Under the pieces are notes generated by a model. That model had not been told where the DNA came from. It made no database searches and was given only the letters and a program-made list of their open reading frames with translations. Shown here in pieces: positions 15,997 to 23,333 of a stretch of DNA of 32,491 bases (the first letter of the stretch is position 1; each line of letters opens with the position of its first letter). Source of the DNA: Bordetella parapertussis (GTDB lineage Bacteria; Pseudomonadota; Gammaproteobacteria; Burkholderiales; Casimicrobiaceae); the NCBI GenBank assembly GCA_943331295.2, contig CALQLA020000055.1, positions 1 to 32,491 of the forward strand, in the 5' to 3' direction. Position numbers and translations under genes: made by a program.

Positions 15997-17094
15997 TTGA
16001 GCACCCGATTCTTCGGCCGCCTGCTGATCACCCTTGCCCTGTCGGCCAACGCCTTCGCCGGTGGCGACATCGCTGCCGGCGCGCGCGGTCCCAACACCCC
16101 GCCGGGCACCGGCCCGACGCTGTTCCATCCCGGTTCGCTGGTGGTGCTGCCCGACGACGGCCGGCTGGTCTATTTCGAGGCGTTTGCCGCCGCGCGCCGC
16201 GAGATCCGGATCGAGATCTGCGTGCTGGAGGATCCGTTCATCCTGCAAAGCCTGCAGGATGCGATAAAGCGCGGCGTCCGCGTGCGGGTTGTCGTCGACA
16301 GTGGCAAGTACCACGCGCTGCCGGCGGAGCAGTACAACCTCGCGCAGTACGTGACGGATGCCGGCGCGGAATTGCACCTCAGCAACCCGATCTTCCCGCG
16401 CAGCTTTCCCAAGGTCATCCTGATCGACGACAACCGCGCGGTGGTGGGCTCGGCGTGCCTCGACTCGACCACGTTCGCCCAGTACCGGGACTACGCCTAC
16501 GTCACCGACGTACCCGGCGTCGTGCGCGACCTCGCGCGCCTGTTCGAGAACGACTGGAAGCACAGCGCGGCACCGGGGCGCGCCGCACCGACGTACAACC
16601 CGACCCCGGCGGTCAACCGGCCGGAGGTGATCGTCGCGCCGGTGAACTCGACGTCGCGGCTGGTCGCGTTCATCCAGGGCGCGCGCCGGACGCTCGACGT
16701 CACCTCCGAACTGCTCGGCAACCCGACGCTGGAAAGCGAACTCGCCGCGGCCGTCGCCGGCGGCGTCGCGGTCCGGCTGATCGCGCCGAAGATCGTCAAC
16801 GGCGCGCCGGCGGAGGTGCAGGCACTGCAGTCGGCGTCGCTCGCCGCGCTCGCCGCCGCCGGGGTCAGCGTGCACGTCACGCTGCTGCCCGAGAATCCGC
16901 AGACGCCGTACATGCACGCGCGTACCGGGATCGCCGACGGCAGGCGCGCCTACCTGGGATCGATCAGCCTGGCGCCTGACTCGGCGACCGACAACCGCGG
17001 CGTCGGACTGCTGCTGGAGAAGCGGGACGTCGTCGACAAGCTGCAGGAACAGTTCGACATCGACTTCGCGACCAAGAGCCACGCCTGGGAGTGA
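15997..17094 (+). CDS. Secreted phospholipase D-fold protein with altered HKD motifs
   Basis: The 365-residue protein has two PLD repeats. A TTG start is chosen because GGAGGA lies seven bases upstream and because it gives an intact signal peptide (basic start, hydrophobic residues 8-20, AFA before the predicted cut), implying export. The first HxKxxxxD motif reads FPKVILID at 137-144: the catalytic His is Phe. The second reads HARTGIAD at 307-314: the Lys is Arg. GS motifs follow each (GSACLD, GSISLAPDS). With both halves of the catalytic centre changed, it may be inactive as a phosphodiesterase or may act as a binding protein. It could resemble cardiolipin-synthase-like family members; substrate unknown. 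Confidence 0.8.
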   Translation: MSTRFFGRLLITLALSANAFAGGDIAAGARGPNTPPGTGPTLFHPGSLVVLPDDGRLVYFEAFAAARREIRIEICVLEDPFILQSLQDAIKRGVRVRVVVDSGKYHALPAEQYNLAQYVTDAGAELHLSNPIFPRSFPKVILIDDNRAVVGSACLDSTTFAQYRDYAYVTDVPGVVRDLARLFENDWKHSAAPGRAAPTYNPTPAVNRPEVIVAPVNSTSRLVAFIQGARRTLDVTSELLGNPTLESELAAAVAGGVAVRLIAPKIVNGAPAEVQALQSASLAALAAAGVSVHVTLLPENPQTPYMHARTGIADGRRAYLGSISLAPDSATDNRGVGLLLEKRDVVDKLQEQFDIDFATKSHAWE

Positions 17095-17129
17095 CGGACG
17101 GGGCCTGCGTGTGCGTGGCGCGTCGCGCC

Positions 17130-17147
17130 GCCCGCTGTCAGGCGGGC
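17130..17147. promoter_or_regulatory. Hairpin across a convergent gene end
   Basis: GCCCGC (17130-17135) pairs with GCGGGC (17142-17147), and the loop holds the stop codon of the ATPase gene on - strand. No T run is present on either side. It may slow or end transcription from both sides or protect mRNA ends, but it is not a canonical terminator. Confidence 0.35.
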
Positions 17148-17926
17148 AGCGCCGTGGCCCGGATCGCCTCGACGCGGATTTCCTCGGTCAGGCGCGCCTT
17201 CAGCGCGGAGAATTCCGGCGACGTCTTGACGGTGTAGAGCCGCGGATGCGGCAGGTCCACGGCGACCTCGGCCTTGATGCGGCCCGGCCGCGCCGACATC
17301 ACGACGACGCGGCCGGCCATGAAGATGGCCTCCTCGATGTCATGGGTGACGAACAGCACCGTCTTCTTCTCGGCCTCCCAGATGCCGAGCAGCAGTTCCT
17401 GCATCAGCCCGCGCGTCTGGTTGTCGAGCGCGCCGAACGGCTCGTCGAGGAGCAGGATCTTGGGGTCGTTGGCGAGCGCGCGCGCGATCGCCGTGCGCTG
17501 CTGCATGCCGCCCGACAGCATCTTCGGGTAGTGATGCTCGAAGCCCGAGAGCCCTACGGCGGCGACGTAGTGCGCGGCGATCTCGTCCTGTTGCGTCTCG
17601 GGCATGCCTTTCTCGCGCAGCCCGAAGCAGATGTTCTGCCGCACGGTGAGCCACGGGAACAGCGTGTACGACTGGAACACCATGCCGCGGTCGGCGCCGG
17701 GCCCGCGCACCGGCGCGCCTTCGAGCAGCACGCGCCCCGTCGTCGGCGTGTCGAGCCCGGCGACGATGCGCAAGAGCGTCGACTTGCCGCAGCCCGACGG
17801 TCCGAGGATCGTGATGAAGTCGTTGTCGGCCACGGCCAGCGAGGTCGGCTGCAGCGCGACCGTCGGCGCGCCGCCGCGCACGCCGGGGAACACGCGGCTG
17901 ACGCCTTCGACCGCGAGTTTGCTCAT
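17138..17926 (-). CDS. NitT/TauT-family ABC transporter ATP-binding protein
   Basis: Cytoplasmic ATPase that powers import together with the permease 13 bases upstream. The 262-residue protein has all ABC motifs: Walker A GPSGCGKST at 42-50, Q-loop Gln85, signature LSGGMQQR at 137-144, Walker B ILLLDEP at 157-163, D-loop GALD and H-loop His195. The pattern and the MVFQSYTLFPWLTV segment are those of the SsuB/TauB/NrtD group. Substrate cannot be named from the ATPase. It is the last gene of a three-gene operon. Confidence 0.93.
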   Translation of the reverse strand: MSKLAVEGVSRVFPGVRGGAPTVALQPTSLAVADNDFITILGPSGCGKSTLLRIVAGLDTPTTGRVLLEGAPVRGPGADRGMVFQSYTLFPWLTVRQNICFGLREKGMPETQQDEIAAHYVAAVGLSGFEHHYPKMLSGGMQQRTAIARALANDPKILLLDEPFGALDNQTRGLMQELLLGIWEAEKKTVLFVTHDIEEAIFMAGRVVVMSARPGRIKAEVAVDLPHPRLYTVKTSPEFSALKARLTEEIRVEAIRATALPA

Positions 17927-17939
17927 CGCCTGCTCCGGG

Positions 17940-18713
17940 TCACGCGAGGCTCCACGGATAGAGCCGCTGGTTGACCCACTTGAACAGGAAATCCGAGACG
18001 AGCCCGATCACGCCGATCACGATGATGCCGAAGATGATCTGCCCGGTGTTGAGCAGCGCCTGGCTGTCGGTGATCATGTGGCCGATGCCGCTGGACGCGC
18101 CGATCAGCTCGGCGACGATCACGTAGGTCCACGCCCAGCCCAGCACCAGCCGCAGCGTCTCGGCGATCGCCGGCGCGGCGCTCGGCAGCAGCACGCGGCG
18201 CACGACGCCGGTCGACGTGGCGCCCAGCGTGTACGCGGCCTCGACGAGGTCGCGCCGCGTCGCGCCGACGGTGACCGCGATCATCAGTACCAGCTGGAAG
18301 AACGATCCGATGAAGATCACGAGGAGCTTCTGCATCTCGCCGATGCCCGCCCACAGGATCAGCAGCGGGATGAAGGCGGAGGCCGGCAGGTAGCGCGCGA
18401 ACGACACGAACGGCTCGAAGAACGCCTCGACCGGCTTGTAGGCGCCCATCACGATGCCGAGCGGCACGGCGCAGATCGCGGCGAGGATGAAGCCGCCGCC
18501 GACGCGCCACACGGTCATGCCGACGTCGAACGCGAAGCCCTGTTGCGCGAACAGCGACCAGCCTTCGCGCAGCATCGTCACCGGGTCGGCGAGGAACGTC
18601 CGCGACACGAAGCCGCCGAACGTCGCGGCCGCCCACACGGCGACGAACACGACGAAGAACGCGATGCCGAGGACGACGCGGCGCGCGGGGGAGACGGGCT
18701 TGAGGGGTGTCAT
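17940..18713 (-). CDS. NitT/TauT-family ABC transporter permease
   Basis: Inner-membrane channel subunit of the SsuC/TauC type. The 257-residue protein has about six hydrophobic segments, and the EAA-type coupling loop reads EAAYTLGATSTGVVRRVLLP near residue 165. The ATG at 18713 is chosen over a codon 63 bases farther upstream because the intervening residues (Ala/Arg-rich) do not look like the family N-terminus and are encoded by an inverted repeat. It lies 13 bases before the ATPase gene, with 109 bases back to the binding-protein gene. Confidence 0.92.
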   Translation of the reverse strand: MTPLKPVSPARRVVLGIAFFVVFVAVWAAATFGGFVSRTFLADPVTMLREGWSLFAQQGFAFDVGMTVWRVGGGFILAAICAVPLGIVMGAYKPVEAFFEPFVSFARYLPASAFIPLLILWAGIGEMQKLLVIFIGSFFQLVLMIAVTVGATRRDLVEAAYTLGATSTGVVRRVLLPSAAPAIAETLRLVLGWAWTYVIVAELIGASSGIGHMITDSQALLNTGQIIFGIIVIGVIGLVSDFLFKWVNQRLYPWSLA

Positions 18714-18726
18714 CTTGAGCTCACCC

Positions 18727-18788
18727 CGCGTCGCCCCTGCGGCAGCGGCAGGGGCAACGCGGCGGGAATGGCGCACCGCAGGGGCGAC
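18727..18788 (-). repeat. Intercistronic hairpins between binding protein and permease genes
   Basis: The arm 18727-18740 pairs with 18748-18761 around a seven-base loop, with one G-T-type mismatch in 14 positions. A third arm at 18778-18788 is a perfect 11-base complement of 18730-18740, so two hairpins compete. No T run follows. Such structures often protect the upstream binding-protein mRNA, giving it excess over the permease; that effect is inferred here. Confidence 0.5.
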
Positions 18789-18822
18789 CTGCGCGACTGC
18801 GCAGCGCCCGCGCGGCAGGCGG

Positions 18823-19770
18823 TCACTTGATGAACTGCGTGTCGATCAGCGTCGCGACGTCGGGCTTCGTCTTTATGATCCCGACTTCGAGCAGCAGGTC
18901 GGCCGCCTCGTTGCTGAACGCCTGGATCTCGCCGGCGAAGAACTTCTGGTTCGCCGCCTTGTCCTGCCAGCGGAGGAACGCCGCCGACTTGGCGAACGCC
19001 TCGCCGCTCTGCTTCACGTCTGCGCCCATGATCTCGAAGCTCTTCGCGGGCTCCTTCTTGATCATGTCGAGCGCCTCGAAGTAGCTGTTGACCATCGCCT
19101 GCACGGCCTTCGGGTTCTCCTTGATGAACTTCGGCGTACAGCCGAACGTGTCCATCACCATCGGGTAGTCGAGCGTGGTCGCGATGATCTTGCCGGACTC
19201 GGGCTTGTCGCGGACGGCGGACAGGTACGGCTCATAGGTCATCGCCGCGTCGTTCTGGCCGGCGATGAACGCCTGCGCCGCCGCCTGCGGGCTCATCGTC
19301 GCCACGGTAACGTCCTTGATCGAGAGGCCGTTCTTCTTGAGCATCCAGGCGAGGCCGAAGTACGGCGACGTGCCGGGCGCGTCGACGCCGACTGTCTTGC
19401 CCTTCAGGTCGGAAATCTTCGCGATGTTGGCGCGCGCCGCGAGGCCGTCGGCGCCGTAGGACTTGTCGAGCTGCACCACCTGGGTGATCGGCACGCCGTT
19501 GGCGTTCCAGACGACGTAGGTCTCGACGGTGGTCGCCGCGCACTGGACGTCGCCCGAGGCGATCGCGAGGTGGCGGGAAGCCTGCGGGATCTTCTTGATC
19601 GTGACGTCGACGCCGTTCTTCTTGAAGATGCCGGCTTCCTTGGCGAGCGTGAGCGGCGCGAAGCCGGTCCAGCCGGATATGCCGATGGCGACCTTGGTTT
19701 CCTGGGCGAAGGCGGCGGTGGAGAACGCGGCGGCGACGGCGACCGCGAGTGTGGCGTAGGACGGCTTCAT
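18823..19770 (-). CDS. NitT/TauT-family ABC transporter substrate-binding protein
   Basis: Periplasmic binding protein of the NMT1/SsuA-like fold. The 315-residue product has a Sec signal peptide (MKPSYATLAVAVAAAFSTAA, cut near AFA-QE). The mature part starts with TKVAIGISGWTGFAPLTLAKE and has the LKGKTVGVDAPGTSPYFGL segment typical of the group. AGGAGC lies upstream of the ATG, and a promoter candidate 30-60 bases away. The substrate is not evident: relatives bind nitrate, taurine, sulfonates, pyrimidine precursors and others. Closeness to hut genes could point to a histidine-related nitrogen compound, but this is weak. Confidence 0.9.
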   Translation of the reverse strand: MKPSYATLAVAVAAAFSTAAFAQETKVAIGISGWTGFAPLTLAKEAGIFKKNGVDVTIKKIPQASRHLAIASGDVQCAATTVETYVVWNANGVPITQVVQLDKSYGADGLAARANIAKISDLKGKTVGVDAPGTSPYFGLAWMLKKNGLSIKDVTVATMSPQAAAQAFIAGQNDAAMTYEPYLSAVRDKPESGKIIATTLDYPMVMDTFGCTPKFIKENPKAVQAMVNSYFEALDMIKKEPAKSFEIMGADVKQSGEAFAKSAAFLRWQDKAANQKFFAGEIQAFSNEAADLLLEVGIIKTKPDVATLIDTQFIK

Positions 19771-19801
19771 GCATTGCTCCTGGGGAAGTGTTGGCCAAGC
19801 C

Positions 19802-19831
19802 ACTCTAGGGGCGAAGCGCAGGTGCTGTCAA
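19802..19831 (-). promoter_or_regulatory. Sigma-70 promoter candidate of the ABC transporter operon
   Basis: Reading on - strand, a perfect TTGACA -35 (19831-19826) is followed by 18 bases and TAGAGT (19807-19802, four of six). The start would fall near 19795, about 25 bases before the ATG. A perfect palindrome lies immediately upstream of the -35. Confidence 0.55.
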
Positions 19832-19835
19832 CGTA

Positions 19836-19854
19836 AATCCGGGCGGCCCGGATT
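19836..19854. promoter_or_regulatory. Perfect palindrome upstream of the ABC promoter
   Basis: AATCCGGG (19836-19843) and CCCGGATT (19847-19854) are exact reverse complements around CGG. Its place, four bases upstream of the -35, fits an operator or activator site. It could also end transcripts of the upstream PhnD-like gene, though no T run follows. Confidence 0.45.
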
Positions 19855-19954
19855 GGGTGCGATCGGGGGTCGTGCCGGCGTGACGGGACCGTGCATTCTC
19901 GGGGTCGTCCCCGGAGGCGTCACTGCGCGCGGAGGCCGCGCCATGGCGGGCGTT

Positions 19955-20776
19955 TCAGGCGAGGCGCGGGTATGCCAGCGCGTCCGCGGCCAGCGCGTCG
20001 GCGGCGAGCACGTCGTAGTCGGCCGCGGTGACCGCGACGAACTTCTGCAGCGCGAGCGCCGTCCGCACCGTGTCGAGCTCCGGCGCGTCCGCGACGGCCA
20101 GCAGCGCGGCGGTCAACCCGGCCGCGTCGGCCGGGTCGATGCCCGGCGCCGCGACGAACGCCGGGATCGGTCGCGGCGGCGTTCGCGCGATGATGCGCAG
20201 CCGCGCGGCGACGTAGGGCTCGGCCACGCGCAGCATCGCGTGGAACCAGCTGTCGAGCGGGCCGGCATCGGCGTTGCCGTCGAGGACCGCGGCGATCACC
20301 CGGCGCGGTGTGATCAGCGGCCCGACCGTCGTGCTGAACAGCGTGCCGCCGCGCGCCGCCGCGTGCGGGGCGCAAGCGGCGCGCAGCGCCTGGTACCCCG
20401 ACTGCGATTCCTCGGTCGTGTACGCCATGCGTCGCCCGAACACGTCGGCGAGGCCCTGCAGCGGCGCCTCGGCACGCACGACGATGTCGGTCCAGTAGGC
20501 CGCGTGTCCGGCGAACGCCGGCGGGGAGGGCACGGGTGCGGCCAGGATCACCGGCCGTGGGTTCAGGTGCAGCATCGGGTAGCCGCACATGAACACGCAG
20601 CCCAGGTCGGTGCGCGCCCAAAGCGCGGGTAGCGGCTGCGGTGACGCGTACTCGATGACCTTGCAGTCGACGTCGGCGCGCGCGACGACCCAGGTGAGCA
20701 GCGTCCGCCATGCCGCGGCAACCTGCGGGTTGACGGCATACATCCTGGCATTGGCGACGCGTGTCATGGGTCTCAC
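19955..20776 (-). CDS. PhnD-like substrate-binding-family protein without signal peptide
   Basis: The 273-residue protein matches the phosphate/phosphonate binding-protein fold (PhnD type): YWTDIVVRAEAPLQGLADV, then ESQSGYQALR, then DAGPLDSWFHAMLR and PIPAFVA. No signal peptide is present; the N-terminus is TRVANARMYAVNPQVAAAW, so it should be cytoplasmic or moved by another route. A GTG at 20776 overlaps the upstream stop as GTGA; the ATG at 20767 is an alternative. The C-terminus holds a small Ala-rich duplication (LAADALAADALA). No phosphonate enzymes are nearby, so the ligand is unknown. Confidence 0.75.
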   Translation of the reverse strand: MRPMTRVANARMYAVNPQVAAAWRTLLTWVVARADVDCKVIEYASPQPLPALWARTDLGCVFMCGYPMLHLNPRPVILAAPVPSPPAFAGHAAYWTDIVVRAEAPLQGLADVFGRRMAYTTEESQSGYQALRAACAPHAAARGGTLFSTTVGPLITPRRVIAAVLDGNADAGPLDSWFHAMLRVAEPYVAARLRIIARTPPRPIPAFVAAPGIDPADAAGLTAALLAVADAPELDTVRTALALQKFVAVTAADYDVLAADALAADALAYPRLA

Positions 20777-21210
20777 CGGTAGCGGAGTTTCTGGCCGATG
20801 CCCTGCCGCGCGGCCTTAGCCAGCATCGCGTGGCCGAGCGCGGTGACCGCCCCGGTGCGCATGTCGGTGAGCCCGGCGGCATCGATCACCGCCAGCGGGC
20901 GGCCGGTCGCCGGGTCGAACAGGTTGAGGAGCCCCATCTCCGACGGGAGATCCCGGCGGTAGTTGTCGACGTAGTCGCCGACGACCTTCACGCCGGCCAG
21001 CGCCAGCGGCGCCACGTAGCCGCGCAGCACGTTGAAATGCCCGTTGAACGCGGAATCCGGCGCGAGGTGCACCCGTGGCTCGATCACGGTGTCGCCGCGG
21101 CCCTGGGCGGCGAGCCCGCCGGCGACGGCCTCGATGACTTCCTCGTCGGAGAGCGCCAACGCATCCACGTCGGGGCCGTTCAGGTACTCGAGGAACCGGG
21201 GGCCGGCCAT
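20773..21210 (-). CDS. Truncated ornithine cyclodeaminase-like fragment (probable pseudogene)
   Basis: The 145 residues match the N-terminal half of the ornithine cyclodeaminase/mu-crystallin family: VEPRVHL-like substrate region, PLALAGVKVVGDYVDNYRRD, LLNLFDPATGRPLAVIDA and LTDMRTGAVTALG. The family normally runs to 310-340 residues and continues into a Rossmann NAD domain. Here it stops 20 residues after RTGAV, and no remnant of the NAD domain is found downstream. Without it, enzyme activity is not expected. The ATG at 21210 is chosen; a TTG 33 bases upstream is less likely. Its stop overlaps the start of the PhnD-like gene. Deletion, frameshift or a natural short protein are all possible; deletion seems best. 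Confidence 0.65.
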   Translation of the reverse strand: MAGPRFLEYLNGPDVDALALSDEEVIEAVAGGLAAQGRGDTVIEPRVHLAPDSAFNGHFNVLRGYVAPLALAGVKVVGDYVDNYRRDLPSEMGLLNLFDPATGRPLAVIDAAGLTDMRTGAVTALGHAMLAKAARQGIGQKLRYR

Positions 21211-21289
21211 CGTGCGTCGCCACGCTGTTGGGCACAGCTTCAATCATACGCGTGCACGGCCCCGTGCGCCTGCCGGCGGCCCGGCGGGC

Positions 21290-21318
21290 GCGGCAGGAAC
21301 GGGCGTATGGCTTACAAT
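21290..21318 (+). promoter_or_regulatory. Possible promoter of the hut operon
   Basis: TACAAT at 21313-21318 matches five of six -10 bases. The hexamer 17 bases upstream, GCGGCA, is a poor -35, so an activator may be needed if it is real. It lies in the 153-base divergent gap before hutD. No HutC-type operator could be named by eye. Confidence 0.3.
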
Positions 21319-21363
21319 CCGGGCGACTACACCACCTGTGCGCGCGCCACCCAATCCGAGCCG

Positions 21364-21960
21364 ATGACCTTGCATCGCCTGCTGACGCCTGCGGACTACC
21401 GCCGCATGCCGTGGAAGAACGGCGGCGGCATGACGACCGAGATCGCCGCCTGGCCCGCCGGCGCGGCCCCGGATGCGTTCGACTGGCGCGTCAGCATCGC
21501 CGACGTGGCGAACGACGGGCCATTCTCGCGGTTCGCCGGATTCGACCGCACGATCGTGCTGATGGCGGGCGGCGGCATGCAGCTGGCCGGCGAGGGCCGC
21601 GTCGCAATGCTCACCGAGCCTTTCGAGCCGTATGCATTCAGCGGCGACGACCGCGTCGATTGCACGCTGCTGGGCGGGCCGGTGTGCGACTTCAACCTGA
21701 TCGTGCGCCGCGGCCGGCTGCGCGGCACGGTCGCCGTGCTGCGCGACGACGGCGGCAGCGTGCCACCGGCGCGGTTTCGCCTGTGCCATGCGGCGGCCGG
21801 CGCGTTCGTCTGCCTGCGCGGCGGCGAGGCGCCGCTCGTGATCGAGGCCGGCGACACCCTGCGCGTCGACGCCGGGGACGCCGCCACGGCGCCGCTGGAA
21901 CTCACCGCACGCGAGCCCGGCGCAGTCCTTCTCGCCGTCATCATCTGGGCGATCGCATGA
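21364..21960 (+). CDS. hutD: HutD family protein
   Basis: Cupin-fold protein of the histidine-utilisation pathway, thought in Pseudomonas to limit hut activity or sense a pathway metabolite. The 198-residue product has the family hallmark RMPWKNGGGMTTEIAAWP near residue 14 and WRVSIADVANDGPFSRFAGFDRT. First gene of the operon. Its stop overlaps the hutF start as ATGA. Only a weak ribosome-binding site is visible before the ATG. Confidence 0.92.
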   Translation: MTLHRLLTPADYRRMPWKNGGGMTTEIAAWPAGAAPDAFDWRVSIADVANDGPFSRFAGFDRTIVLMAGGGMQLAGEGRVAMLTEPFEPYAFSGDDRVDCTLLGGPVCDFNLIVRRGRLRGTVAVLRDDGGSVPPARFRLCHAAAGAFVCLRGGEAPLVIEAGDTLRVDAGDAATAPLELTAREPGAVLLAVIIWAIA

Positions 21961-23327
21961 AGATCTTCGCCGAGAATGCGCTGCTGCCCGAAGGCTGGGC
22001 GCGCGACGTCACCATCACGATCGAAGCGAACGGCCTGATCGGGCGCGTCGACACCGGGGGCGGGAACCTGGGCGGCGTGCGCGTGCCCGGCCCGCTCGTT
22101 CCCGGCATGCCAAACCTGCACTCGCATGCATTCCAGCGCTCGTTCGCCGGCCGCACGGGGCGCCGCAATCCGGACGCGCAGCGCGGCGACAGCTTCTGGA
22201 CCTGGCGCGCGGCGATGTACGCGTTCCTCGATCGCGTCGATGCCGATGCCTTCGAGGCGATCACCGCGCAGGCCTACCTGGAGATGCTGAAGGCGGGCTA
22301 CACGTCGGTCGCGGAATTCCACTACGTGCACCACGACGCGCGCGGCTGGGCCTACGCCGATCCGGCGGAGCTTGCGAGTCGCGTCGTCGGCGCCTCGGAG
22401 GCCACCGGCATCGGGCTCACGCTGCTGCCCGTGTTCTACGCGCACTCGGGCTTCGGGGGTGCGCCGCCGGCGACGGCCCAGCGGCGCTTCGTGCATACGC
22501 TGGACAGCTATGCGCGGCTCGTCGTGGCGCTGGCGGCCGACGCTGCGACGCGCGGCTACACGCTGGGCGTCGCGGCGCACAGCCTGCGCGCGGTGACTCC
22601 CGACGAGCTGGCGGCGGTGATCGCACTCGCGAGCCCGGCGGCGCCGATCCACATCCACGCATCGGAGCAGGGGAAGGAGGTCGCCGACTGCATCGCGGCG
22701 CTGGGCATGCGCCCGGTGGAGTGGCTGCTCGACCACGCGCAGATCGACGGCCGCTGGTGCGTCGTCCACGCCACGCACATGACGTCGGCCGAGATCCGCC
22801 GCCTCGCGGCCAGCGGCGCCGTCGCCGGGCTCGCCCCCACGACGGAGGCCGACCTGGGCGACGGCACGTTCGCCGGCCGCTCGTACCTCGAGCACTACGG
22901 CGTGTTCGGCATCGGCAGCGATTCGAACACGCAGGTCGATCCCTTCGCCGAACTGCGCCAGTTCGAATGGTCGCAGCGCCTGTCGCGGCTGGAGCGTAAC
23001 GTGCTGGCGCGCGGCGAGGTCGCGGTGGGGCAGCAGTTGTGGGTGATGGCGGCCGTCGGCGGGAGCCAGGCGCTCGCGCAGCCGGTCGGCGCGATCGCCC
23101 GCGGGCTGCGCGCCGACCTCCTCGTGCTGAACGGCGACGATCCGGCACTGGCGGGGCAGGGCGTCGACGACATGCTCGACGCAGCGATCTTCGGGCCGTG
23201 CCGGCAGCCGGTGCGCGACGTGATGGTCGCCGGCCGCTGGGTGATCCGCGATGGGCGCCATGCGTCAGAGCAGGCGATCTTCGCGGACTACCGCGCGGCG
23301 ATGACGCGGCTCGCCGCCGCAGGCTGA
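21957..23327 (+). CDS. hutF: Formimidoylglutamate deiminase (HutF)
   Basis: Amidohydrolase that converts N-formimino-L-glutamate to N-formyl-L-glutamate and ammonia, in the five-step version of histidine breakdown. The 456-residue protein has the metal ligands of the fold: H55 and H57 in NLHSHAFQR, H234 in IHIHASEQ with E237, and D322 in GIGSDSNTQ. H208 in AAHSLR is also conserved-looking. It begins within the hutD stop (ATGA) and ends six bases before hutI. With HutG downstream it completes the formylglutamate route, so HutE-type direct hydrolysis is not needed. Confidence 0.95.
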   Translation: MKIFAENALLPEGWARDVTITIEANGLIGRVDTGGGNLGGVRVPGPLVPGMPNLHSHAFQRSFAGRTGRRNPDAQRGDSFWTWRAAMYAFLDRVDADAFEAITAQAYLEMLKAGYTSVAEFHYVHHDARGWAYADPAELASRVVGASEATGIGLTLLPVFYAHSGFGGAPPATAQRRFVHTLDSYARLVVALAADAATRGYTLGVAAHSLRAVTPDELAAVIALASPAAPIHIHASEQGKEVADCIAALGMRPVEWLLDHAQIDGRWCVVHATHMTSAEIRRLAASGAVAGLAPTTEADLGDGTFAGRSYLEHYGVFGIGSDSNTQVDPFAELRQFEWSQRLSRLERNVLARGEVAVGQQLWVMAAVGGSQALAQPVGAIARGLRADLLVLNGDDPALAGQGVDDMLDAAIFGPCRQPVRDVMVAGRWVIRDGRHASEQAIFADYRAAMTRLAAAG

Positions 23328-23333
23328 AACGCG

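Noticed and set aside
16034..16267. Alternative frame at the start of the phospholipase-like gene
   Set aside because: It lacks a ribosome-binding site, and the TTG frame has GGAGGA, a signal peptide and both PLD repeats.
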